In this document: positions 47,438 through 59,900 of the stretch, one piece after another
How positions within the stretch are numbered: the first letter of the stretch is position 1
How the letters are laid out: the number at the start of each line of letters is the position of its first letter
NCBI GenBank assembly: GCA_964023205.1
Contig: OZ026843.1
Span: 6,247,029-6,311,028, forward strand
Origin: Lutraria lutraria
Lineage: Eukaryota > Mollusca > Bivalvia > Venerida > Mactridae
DNA: 64,000 nucleotides
Direction of reading: 5' to 3'
Position numbers and translations under genes: made by a program
The notes under the pieces: model-generated
The model's database searches: none
What the model was told of the DNA's origin: nothing
The model's input: the letters and a program-made list of their open reading frames with translations, nothing else

Positions 47438-47614
47438 TACAGTTAAACCTCTGAACAAAGTATATAAAAGGAGTGAAGATATATGGTACCTAATGCACAG
47501 ATCTTCATTGCTCAAGATTTATTAGATCTGTCAGATTAAAACTTTTAGAGTGGACCACTGGCCACATGGTGACCTTTATTTCTGCAGGTGGGCCTTCACT
47601 CTAGTATGACTGTA
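47438..47614. mobile_element. Degenerate member of the TACAGTCAAACCTG MITE family
   Basis: Starts tacagttaaacctctgaaca and ends ctctagtatgactgta, with gacctttatttctgcaggtg inside. Ends are mutated relative to 45857-46020. Confidence 0.55.
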
Positions 47615-47754
47615 AATTGTGAAATTTTCAACATCTTATACAGGGCAATAATGCTATAATGTTTCATATATTTACATTGAGTACAAAATTCGACCTTGCA
47701 GTATTACTAGTAAATAAACATCATGCAGTTAACACATGGTCATGTAATGGAATG

Positions 47755-47880
47755 ATAGTGGTCTAGTGACAACGTGCTAGTCCACCAACCAAAGCATCTG
47801 GGTTCTAATTTTGGCTGTGCCTTTCAATATTTCAGGAGGGCATTTTTAGTGTGCCCAAAAACCAAACATGGCCTAACCTA
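47755..47880 (+). repeat. SINE fragment
   Basis: gtggtctagtgacaacgtgc, B-box-like tgggttctaattt, then ctttcaatatttcagg. The last segment is shared with the minus-strand SINE at 63145-63270. Confidence 0.5.
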
Positions 47881-48534
47881 TAAAGGATCATGACAAATAA
47901 CAACAAACTGATCTATTATGATAGGATTTTAATGCTTGATACAGTTTGCCACAAGATATAAGCACAGTGTTTTTATCTTATTTCTAACTGATGCACTAAA
48001 AAGCTACAAAAATCAATAGCAGACGGTGAAACAGTATCATATAAATGTCAGTTTCAATATTAAGAAATAAATCTGAAAAATCAAAAAACACTATGGCATC
48101 AAATTAACCTAAACAATACATGTAGTAACTCTTCAAGCGGGAGATTTATTCAGCTCATAACTCTTCAAAATGGAGACCTTATTTCTATGCTTGAAAAATA
48201 ACAAAAACTGAAAGAAGCTCAGACATATAATACAGGAATTACCTCTTGAGAAAAGGACTACTTGTCAGCAACATTGAAAAACTTGCTGCATTATTCTCAA
48301 TAATGTATTTATTTCAATGAAACTTTTAAAACTACTGTAATACTATCTTTCATCAAATATCCTTAATAATTCAATCATCAAGCAATAAAATATATACACA
48401 GAAACAAATTATACAAAATAGTGACAATACAATGTGCAAAATATGAGGATCTCCAGGGTTTGTACTCTCTGTTTATACAACTGCAATAGGAATGAGAAAC
48501 TGAAAGTAAGAACAACAAACACAAGGTAAAAGCT

Positions 48535-48655
48535 GCCACGTCTGTGGTTAGTGCGCTGGACTTTTAACCCGGCGATCTGGGTTCAAAATCTGGTCATGAC
48601 AAGTCACGCCCTTCTATGAAAAATTGAAAAACGGTGATAAACCCAATGAAGTCAG
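48535..48655 (+). repeat. tRNA-derived SINE
   Basis: A box gtggttagtgcgctggactt, B box gggttcaaaatc and tail attgaaaaacggtgataaac occur in the expected order within 120 bp. Confidence 0.7.
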
Positions 48656-49110
48656 ATTATGCAACTGACAAATATCCAAGAAAACCATACAAGTAGGCTT
48701 TGAATTCAAAATCTTTGTAACAAAAAGAATCAAAGGCAGCAAAAGTCGAAGCAAATGACAAAAAGAGTCATGCGTCAATTTTAATTGGAATTTGAGGGAA
48801 ATATTTCTGAGATGCAAGCAACTTGATGAGAATTTTCTTCCACCTTGCAGTAAAACAAACAGCTACTTAATAATGCATACGTTCTGGTCTCTAGCAGTCT
48901 GGTTTCCAAACTAAAAATCTAAAAATTCCTCTAAAATCTTTTTTTCCAAGCATTCAACAAACAAGAACTTAGTGACACAAAATCTGTGGCACTGGAAGCA
49001 TATTACACTCAAAACTGTAAAAGTGTCATAAATTTTTTTTTCTCTGAAGCCTGGAACCAGAAACCTAGCATTCAGAATATTTTTGAAATAAAAATGATTC
49101 TCATACACAG

Positions 49111-49516
49111 TACAGTCAAACCTGTGAGTAAAGACCAAGACCACCAAAATTAATGGAGAAAAGAACTATGACCTGAAGCTTCACACACAGTTTACCTTTG
49201 TCTAAAGGTTTGGTTTTCGTTTATTTTATCAATAAGTGTGCTTAATTAGGTGTGTAAAAAGTTCTTGGTTTCCACTAACTAAACCAATATTTCCAATCGA
49301 CCCATGACTTTTTTCAGTCTTGGGTCAATTATTTTCTTGCCGATATCAATTTCATATGATCTATATCTCTGAATTAAAAATTATCGGCTGATGAACCGAC
49401 CCAAATTTTGGGGAAATGTATGCGGAAAACCAAATATTTATTTTATTTGGCCTTAACGCCCATTGTTAACAGGTGACCTCTGTTCATAGGTGGTCATGAA
49501 TTCAGGTGTGACTGTA
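49111..49516. mobile_element. 406-bp member of the TACAGTCAAACCTG MITE family
   Basis: Begins TACAGTCAAACCTG and ends CAGGTGTGACTGTA, one mismatch from perfect inversion. Near the 3' end, acaggtgacctctgttcata resembles the inner repeats of 40480-40722. It probably carries an inserted segment, being longer than its relatives. Confidence 0.75.
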
Positions 49517-52500
49517 TGCATCACGTATACAATAAATACAATTATAACAATTGGCAAGTAAGAACATAACCAGCAATTACAACTAAAATATACAGAGATG
49601 ATCTAAGTAACGCAAAAATGATTAAATGTTAAGATAAAAAATATTTTTTTAATAATGATATACAAATGATTAATATTAAGCAGCCGACAAAATAATAAAA
49701 TTTACTCGTAACTTGCAACACAACCAATCAATATCGAAGCAATTCTATAATATGGTAGACATAACATTGTATTGTATCAATAAAATTAAACATTTTAAAA
49801 ATATTCTATTCAGTAACCATGGTTATGTTCTAATAAAATATTATCAAAACTCTTCAGATAAAAAATATCAATTTAAAGTTTGTGTATTTTGCTTCATTTT
49901 GAAAACAGTCAGTCTTTGAATAATGCCAATAAAATATACAAGAACTTATTATTTGACATAATAGATATAAGAAAATGATAAATAAGAAAATGGCTGAAAT
50001 AAATGAATTAATTTAGTTAAGTACTGTCAAACATGCTATTAAATGACAAAACAAAAAGTTTAAATCTACAAAACAAGATATAAAATCACCAGTTTCAAGT
50101 GCGTAAAATAAAAGGAATAAAAACAACAATTTCAGACTGAATAAAGTTCACACAAAGTGTTTAACTGATCAGAATGATGCAAAAATAAAATATTTGTAGA
50201 AAAAAGTGATCGTAAAAATGTTCTGATAAAATGACAAAATCCATGAACTAAGATATTTCAAGGTATCGTACGATATGAACATACTGGAAGTGGGTGGGGT
50301 ATGAAATATCAGCAAATAAAATATGTAAAAAATTACCAAAATAAGTATTTTTAATGAATTACAGAAATAGTGCACAAGTAAGAGAAAATATTGTATTCCT
50401 TTTACACAAGCAAATTAAAACAATTTAATAAAATCATTTTTATCTATATATTTACATCACCAATTCTTGAACAACCCACATTCCATTAAAATCATTCAAT
50501 TTTAATTATCCATTAATTAAAAACCCTCTTTTCAAATCATTAACAACCCTTAGTCATATGAACCACTACAGTTAATCCAATAATCTTTTTTAACAACCCT
50601 CGATCATTCTATAAAATTGCTCAGATTTCTTTCAAATCATCTACTCTCCTGAGCAAACATTACAACTTATTAAACACCCATTTAGTATTAAAACTGTTAA
50701 GGTTAACACATATATTTTTCAGGCAAATATTTTACTATTTAACTGTAATTCTCATCTTAACAAACATACATGAAATACAACCACATCTAATGATAATAAA
50801 TGAACACATGTATACACAAATAGTCACATAAACTTGAAAAATAAATGGAAAAAAATCATTTATACATAATCCGTACAGAATCTTTAAGCATCTACATTTT
50901 ATTTTTTATTAGTCAGAATAATAAGTCAATAAAAAGTTATACATTATGAATTGATTACGGTATAAGATTTTAAAAAAGTTTTATCTAACATACAAACAAT
51001 ACCAATGTATATACTAATGAATGTTAAATGGACATACACATACAAATAAAATGATTATTTCCAATACTTGATGATAAATGTGTTTCTCATAGCAACTACC
51101 GTAAGTCATATATTTATAAAAAAGAGAGCAAAACTTCAACCTTAATTGTTGTAATAATGTGGCAATCTATACATATCAGTTTTCTTACACAATAATTACA
51201 ACAAACAGAAATTTTGCTGACTCGGGAAAAAAATGAATCACATCTTTCTATCCAGAAATCTTGATCAATTATTGATAATAAAAATGTCTCAGTATGAAGA
51301 CATCTGATTGGTCAATTTTCAGACTGCATTCAAAAACAAACTTGTGAGATAACTGAGATTGTTCACTGATCTCAAAACTCATTTTCATATTGTTTGAAAA
51401 ACAAGAACCACTCAAACTTCTCCATGTTCAACAGAAAGCAGGGAGCTAACTGTGAATGTACTGAATACAAAGAATTCTCAATATCATCACACTGATGCCC
51501 CATTTCTAAAACAATTTAATGTATACCATTGATTAAGTTCTGTTGTTCTGTTCTGATTAAGTAAAAACTACCAAGCAGTACCAAACTGAAATTGAATCAA
51601 AATGTGAACCTACATATGGATAATATGATTTTTCTATAAAAAATTGTAAAAAAATGTGTAATATGATTATGAAAGATTTATGCATTGTGTTAACAAAACC
51701 AAAGAAACAGTATTGCTTTATAGCACAGTGCAGTAATGTTCCCTTTCTCCAAAAGCTCATGACGAATCTGGATCAGAGACTTTAAAAATATGAGATCAAT
51801 CTAAAATCTCAACAATTGTTTTCATTCTCAGTTTCACACACATGTGTATGGTTCCATATATGTTGATTTTGTATGAAGAATGTAGAATAATCATAAATTT
51901 CTTCATATTAAAACAAATTTGTTGACACAAATGAGTTAAGAATATTTGAAAATCTCATCAAAAAATGAGATTAGAGAATGGTAATCAATCTCATATGATA
52001 GAAATGTAGACCCAGAAATGTTTACAACAAATTCACACAAAATATCACAAGGACAGTGAATTTGTCCTAAAATTAGATGAAAAGCAAAATCATGAAAAAA
52101 GAATAAATTCACAAACAAAAAATGTGAGTACCACTGTCACTAAATTTGATTTTTCAACCAACAACACAATTGTATCAGAAAAAAATCCTTGAACTAGAGT
52201 GACAAACTTTTAAAAGCAGTCCTACAAAAACTTAACACCTCTTAACAAAACTTATAGTAATAATGAAAATAATAGCTAAAAAATAATAACGAAACAAAAA
52301 ATAGATGAAAAAAATACCTTAAACAAAAAGTAACATAATGAAAGGTGATTTTTTTGGGGAGATTTCGCGCAAATGAGTAAAACATGGTTCTGGTCATGTT
52401 TATAAACAAATTGATGAATATTTGAAATAATATCTTGTAATATGAACAAAAGTCATGTTAATAAACTCTATAAATACATTGAATGGCTGTTACGTTCATG

Positions 52501-53908
52501 ATAAAAAAGTAAATGTACCCATATGTATATATTGACAGAATGAAATGCTGAATCAGCAAGAAAAATATTGATTTTTTTATTATCATTTCTAGTAATTTAT
52601 CAACTAAGCTGCACAAGAAATAAATTTTGGTTCCCTACACCATAAGAATGTAATACAGAAACTGTGAAGTTTTATACAAAATACAATAACCTTCATGGAA
52701 GAGGACTTTTTAAGGTTTATAATCAGTCCAATGTACTTTCAATTTACTGTTGTGAATGTCTGTCTGAATATATGATTTTGTTAATGAAATTACTAAATAA
52801 TCTATTTGCCATTAAATCACTGCGAGTTTCATTCGATATATTTATCCCAAATTTCCAAATAAGGCAATGCTGTATTACTGACACAAATCGGTTAAAAAAA
52901 ACTTCAAAATGAAATAGCTCACATGTATTTAATTCAATAGGTGGAAAAGGGCTTTTGTGTATCCTGACAAATGCATGTAGATCTACAAACACAATGAGAG
53001 AAAAGGAACAGCTCATAAATGCCTGATTCAATAAAATTGTACACATTACAAAAGATCTGGAAATTAATATCCTATAGCCTAATATGTAATAATGTATAAG
53101 TTTGAAAAAATATTTTCACCTGAATTTGAAAACAAAATAATTCCATACAATAAATGTTAAAGAGTATTAGGGATAATAAATATTGACATTATTTTATACA
53201 AGCAAATAAAAGAATTAAAATGTGGTACAATGAAGCATTTATACAGGTAACATTTTTTTATGACGAGCATTTACATAAACTGTCCATATTAATACACTAT
53301 ACAGAAATATTGACATATAATATCACGAAAAGCAAGTAACAGCATTACACAATATAAAAACTTTTAATCAGTATAGTTTCGAAATGAAAACTAAGCTGTC
53401 TTTGGAATTCTAAGACACTTATCTCCCAGGTTTGCTACCATATATGGAGCTTCAATTGAAGACTTTGAGACTATCCCAAAACATTACCAATTGCAGGTAT
53501 AATAGAGTTGGATGTAAGAAATTGGAAATACTGAAAACCGTGACATTATAATGATACCCCAATATCAGTTTTGTTATCAAATTCAATGAGTTTTCAATCC
53601 TTTTGGTTGGTAATGAAAATCGACTTAATAAATTATTATTACATTTTCCAAATGGAAAAAAAAATGTGTGTTTTTTTACATAGATGTTAATTATAGGTAT
53701 GAAACTAATGTTATTCCTGGGACAGCAAAGAATCTTATACAAAATATCTTTGACGAAGTTCAAACGATATAATTGTACCACAAACTATGACATGACTATT
53801 GCTTTTTATGTCTATTTTTGTCCATCGCCAGAATACGTCTAGTATCAGCGATAGTACAGAAACTTAATTATGGTTTACAACATGTCAGTTTTATTATAGA
53901 ACCATGTT
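49517..53908 (-). other. 3' flank or long 3' UTR of the tau-like gene
   Basis: AT-rich, no coding sequence recognised. It lies directly downstream of the last exon of the minus-strand tau-like gene and may contain a long 3' UTR; many AATAAA-like sites prevent a choice. One ATTGGTCAA block at 51309 resembles the 15880-16200 array. Confidence 0.4.
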
Positions 53909-56900
53909 TTAATCTTGCACACTCCCATCTTGAGACGATGTCACACTCGCGGATCGCGAGTTGTCATGGGATTTTCGTTTCTCCCCAGTAACGCCCCCTG
54001 TATCTGTACGGGCTTTTGCAGTTTCTTTGAATGTTAATTTCTGCGTTTCTATCTGAAAATACAAAGAAGTTAAAAGATATAATATTATGAATAAATTCAA
54101 AGCTTTCAATGCTGGAACCAAAACTGCTAAGCTTGCCAAGTCAGCTTGCACACCTTAACAGTCATTGTGTACTCAGGGATGATAATGTTAAACAACACTA
54201 CATGACATTCAAACGCTTTGCATAAATATGGGGGCATATGAAATATGAATATACTACTTGATAAAAAATGTGATGTTTGATAATTGAAACTATTGATAGA
54301 TTTAACAATTGTTTGATCTGTTTAATTGACATTATAATGCTAAAATTGACCAAAAAATATTCAAATTAAAACCTAAATATCGAACGGACACATATAAATT
54401 ATAAGTACAATATTTGACATAGTTTTTATCGTTTTGTATTCTTTCTGTTCATGATCTTAATTGCTCATGTATAAACTCTTGATCAACAATCTTAAAATCA
54501 ACCCAAAGAGGAAACATCTAAATGAGCAGTTTCACATAATTTCACATCTCAGTAAGTCATCACAAACAAAAATACAAAATAATACCCTACAGACAAGTAG
54601 ATTCTCCTTGATCAACAAGATAACTTGATGATTTTATTAAAAATAAAAGCCAAGTTATCTGTATTTTTATGTATTTTTTATCAACACATCTCAAAATTCT
54701 TATAAATACCATGCAAAATGCAACAGGTTTTCATAGAAAAATGATAAGAAATTTCACTTTGTAGAGAAAGAAGTTATGTTACTAGATATCCTGATAGTCA
54801 GCAGGTGGGTGGATATTAGCATTGAACTGTTCTTAATTTGAAAGTTTTGATCATCCAGAACACCTGTTACAGAATATATGTAAAACTTTGCACTTGAGTA
54901 AGAGAATTGATTGCAATTTCTATGTATAAAATGAATAAATAAACAGCAGTATCAAATTTTTTATCAGTATCTTACAAATAGGTCCAAAACAAATGTTACA
55001 GCTTCTTTACGAAATCTCTGAGTTCAAGGTATCAGCTAACCCAACTGATGCTACATATACCATTTTTTTCCAACCCTAGATTGTTTTTGGTCTTAGTCAA
55101 TTCGTTTATGCAAATACTATTTTTAAATCAAAAAAATATTTTTCCTGACCTAAATACCAAAACCAAGCAACAGAAGAAGTACATGAACTGCCAAAACCCC
55201 AAAAAGTGAGTCATTCCATCAGAAGATATGATAATTAACACTATTGCAAGATGTTATAGGGATGGTCTCGACCCAATGCCACCTATGACAAGGCTAATAA
55301 AGGGAACTTACCCCACCAGAAGGGGGGGGGGGGGGGGTACATTAAAGAAATAAACCGCCAAACCCTAAATAATGAGTCAATCCATCATTTACATGTACTA
55401 CTTATCTGGTGTTAATATATCAACAACACATATATAACTAATGAACAAGCATGAAAACTAATGGCCATTGATAAGATATTTCTGGAAAATGAGAATCATC
55501 CTTATCTGTCTACACAGACAAGCTTTCAATAACATCTTGAGATTATTCCTTCATACAATCATTAATTGCTTTAAACTAAACAAGTGCTCAACTTCACTTA
55601 ATATCAGTCATACATACAATGAGTTAACTATGGAAACCAGTTGGCGCCACTATCCTTACAAAGTACACATGAGCATGAGAAATTAATAAAAGTTTATAAG
55701 TAAACACTATCATACTTAATAAATGATGTAAAACAAAAACTGAACAGACACTCTTTGATAATCATAACTCTTCCTGAGCTAATTCTTTCTGAGTTTTACT
55801 GATGGTTTTAGGAAACTGAATGATAGTTCAGCATTCCATAGCCCGCGCTCACTCGGTGCACATGAATTTTGATGCCCGATGACCGATCTACATCCGCCAT
55901 GCATTTGTTAAACTAGTTCCCATTCCATGTTGCAGTGCAAGTCTATGTAAGTTTAGTGTCCATGAGAAATTTCAGTACTTTGATTTTCCTAATATTGTAT
56001 TGTATGTGACATGTGTACTAGGCATTGCAAGTCTTTCTGATGATGATAAATTATGATTTTGTACAAATAAACATACATGAGTTTAATGAAAAGCATTGAT
56101 GGCTCATACCCATTAAGATACCAATCACTAGCTATTGTGAGCAGTGAATGAGATCTGATTATGTAATGTCTCAAAATTACCTCCATAGCATGATTTATAA
56201 TTACAAAGTCAGAAAAAAACTAGAATGATCCATTTCATATGTTTTATCTTTGTATAAAAACGGCACTGGAGTCAATTACGTAATTCACATGTTATATACA
56301 AGAGAATATATACCAGAGAAAGATTGCAATTTTTTACACAAAGAATCTGGAAGAAAGTTTTAAGAGGATATCAAATTTACACAGATAAATAGGTAGTGTT
56401 AAAATAACCCCAGTCATACATTACATATGTTGATATATATACATATATACTTTCAATGAATGTACAGCAGCTAGATCATTTAGACCAGCAATAGAAAAAT
56501 ATTATACAGGTCATATGATTTACTGCGAGTCTAACTCTTTATTTAGCTTAATATTCGTGACAGTACTAGTATGCATTCATAAAACCATTTAAATCACATA
56601 AACAATTCTTTTTCATGTAAAAAAACACAAAAAACTCTATTAAACAATAAAAACATACGTCATCTGCTTGCATTCTTTGACACACTGATGGCCATATTGA
56701 GTTTTACCTTGTATACAAAAGACCGCAAATCGGCCAATCAAATGCAAGATACGAAATCATGCGGGGAAATTCTTGCGACAGTACTAAACTTCAACCAATG
56801 TGCAGACCATCTATCATTTGCAGAAATATAAAAAAAAGTGTTTTAAGAGATAAGATGCTTTAAAATGCGACACAAATATATAGCAGTATTAATTTGAAAT

Positions 56901-59900
56901 GAATTCAAATGACTATATGAATAATAAATTGACTTTAACAGTAGAAATGACATAAATCATCGATGAAAATGTTTTAAAGTTGCGGCATGCAATGTAAACA
57001 ATAGTCTGGTTCCCTGCCGACAAATGCTAGGCGGAAACGGAAGTGGAGGCGATGCCATGTGTCCGTTATTGTTATTATACGGGCATTCATGGTCATGTGT
57101 ATTTCGTGGTAAAAAGTATACAAGGGATAAATTCAAATGTATGTGGAAAATAATTTTTCAGATTGGGTATAAGTAGACAGTCTTTCACATAGCCAGATCT
57201 AAGAATGGTATCATTAATTAGAAATAAATTGAAAACCTAAGAATCTAAGACCAAGATAATATTATTATCCCCTCTCACATGGAAGTATTTATATCTTAGC
57301 TAATGAACATTCTTTTGTTCATCAAAGAAGCAATTTTGGAGCTGCAAAAGCAGCAGTGTATAAACATTGAGTTCAAGATTCTGAACTAATTGGATGATTT
57401 TGAAGACAAGTTGTTTACACAGTCAGAGACATAGAGAAGACTATTAACAATTAGAAAACAATAAAAAATATAAAACAACCAATCTCTCAGAAGTCCTTAT
57501 TCCATTCTACAGACATTTATTGCTCTCACTGTTCTGAGTCATTTTTGGAAAGTACCAATTATCCTCTAATACACGTCCCAACGGGAAATCACATTTAATT
57601 GTTTTATTTTCAATTTGTTTAAACTATTGTTTGAATTCTTAGTTCATGCAAAGGATAAAACTAGAAAGGAGCATTCATGCATTTAATATGGTATACCACA
57701 GTTTTCCAAACACCTCACAGAATAATCATGGCATTAATTAGAGAAGGGAAATTAATTAATTACCGGTAAGGAATATCCCGTGAACGACAAACATTCCACA
57801 TAGAACCCTTATTTCACAACCCTTTAAATGTATTATTTCACAACATCGCCTCATTTGTATCAATTATCTTCCACATGCAATTTTAATGCAAGATTAGTCC
57901 ATTTAAATAATCAATAACACAGCAATTCAAATCACATTTTACGGACATGTATTGAAGTTGAAGTTGGCAGCTAAATTGAAACTTTGTATGATTTACTCCC
58001 TAATTTAATGTTTTTACAAATCTTTTATGATTTGAAACTTTTCTGATGTTTTATGNNNNNNNNNNNNNNNNNNNNNNNNNNNNNNNNNNNNNNNNNNNNN
58101 NNNNNNNNNNNNNNNNNNNNNNNNNNNNNNNNNNNNNNNNNNNNNNNNNNNNNNNNNNNNNNNNNNNNNNNNNNNNNNNNNNNNNNNNNNNNNNNNNNNN
58201 NNNNNNNNNNNNNNNNNNNNNNNNNNNNNNNNNNNNNNNNNNNNNNNNNNNNNNNAACAGCATGATTTCTTCCGAATGCTTGATTTAATTATTAATGTAA
58301 TGTTAACTCTCACAAGCAACAACCTCTCAACAACAACACATAACTTGCTACTCCCAATGGGTGTTGCTTTTGAGAGGTTGCACTGTATATTATATTTCAT
58401 TAGGTGCAAAAAATGCTTCCATTTATATAAGCAAACAAACAAACAGCCATAATTCATACTTTATCTTTTGTAAGTAATTAACAAGCATGTTGTATGTTCA
58501 AGTGAAACACAACACAATGGTTCTGATTTATAAGCTATCCTTCCCCACAGTCTTAGAGACACTGTCAAGTTGGTAAGTAAAAATCTTCACTTCAAGTGCA
58601 CAAGACTGTATATTTTTGTTGTTATCTGTTCTACAGTAACAACAAAAGACATGTGACATAATAGATTATCACCGATTTATAACAATGGATAACATTTGTT
58701 CCAAGAATAGCCTAAACAAATTGTCACATAAGTACCTTTACATTATAAATGTCAAAACACTTGATTTAAATCAAGTACTGTGAAGGTAACCAATAAATAG
58801 TTTAATAAACATGTCAGTTTTTAATGGCACACTTCAGGAACAAGTGTAATATTTTTAAGTTTTATATAATAAACGAAAGATAAGGAAAACTTTAAAGTAA
58901 CATAAAAAAATATTATTGATACATCATAGAACATGTCAATACAACAGGTGTACATGGCTTATAAGGATTCTAACACATGTAGGCATGCAGACTTGTTTGA
59001 CTAGCCATATAATTTTTTCTCAGATTTTGATTGGTTGACATTAGTTACCCGGTAATGTTGGTAACAATCATCCACTGATGGACTCGCACCCAGAGGAAGT
59101 CAGACTATGGTTTTTCTTTTCACACAATACTTGTGTCCTCAATAAATCAGCCGACTTGTTTAACTATAGACATACAGTAGACTGGTAATCATGTAACTTC
59201 ATTTTGGTTTAAAACAAAAAACAAATCAAATAAATTTAAATTCAATGTTCCTTGAAATGCGTATTGTGAGGGGTGTTGACTAGTAAACATGGTACGCACA
59301 GGGAGCAATTTAAGCTATCAGTCTAACAATCATCTTATAATCATTGGATCAAGTATAATCAGCATTTAATCAGGTGTTTGTAAAAATCCAAAATACAAAC
59401 ACTGTGCACATTATAATGTGCATTGAATGATTGATAATACAATTCATTTAAATAGTCAAATTATCAATACTAGATCAATGCCATACAATTAGTACATAGT
59501 ATGTAATTAGATCAGCATTATCAAAAGCATATTTGAACAATAAACTTACAAGATACAAATAGCTCTTAATCAAGAGAACAATAAATATTGCTGTATCATT
59601 CCTATCGGCCAACTAAATCCCTTTATTGTACTGTGGTAGTAAGTCATAACAACTCAATAACATTGCCAAAATATTGGTATTTAACCAAGTGCTTACATGA
59701 CCCTAGAAGGATCATTGGTAAAGAATACGCAATTAAACTGATATGAAGTCAAAGAACTGATGTGAATTAAATTTCTGAATTTGTAATTTAGAACATTAAA
59801 TTTTATTGTCCTCTATCCCTGAGATGATACAGCATGATAATATCATGGTCAAATCATGAGGAACATTGTTCTAGCCAAGTCTTCAGCATTTACCAACATG

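Noticed and set aside
55300..55340. Minus-strand cttctggtggg before a GTAAGT next to a G16 run, possibly encoding Pro-Ser-Gly-Gly as in a tau-type exon
   Set aside because: No acceptor or repeat-like text upstream; homopolymer chance match is simpler.
58014..58457. Open frames crossing the N block
   Set aside because: N runs translate to X and create false open frames.
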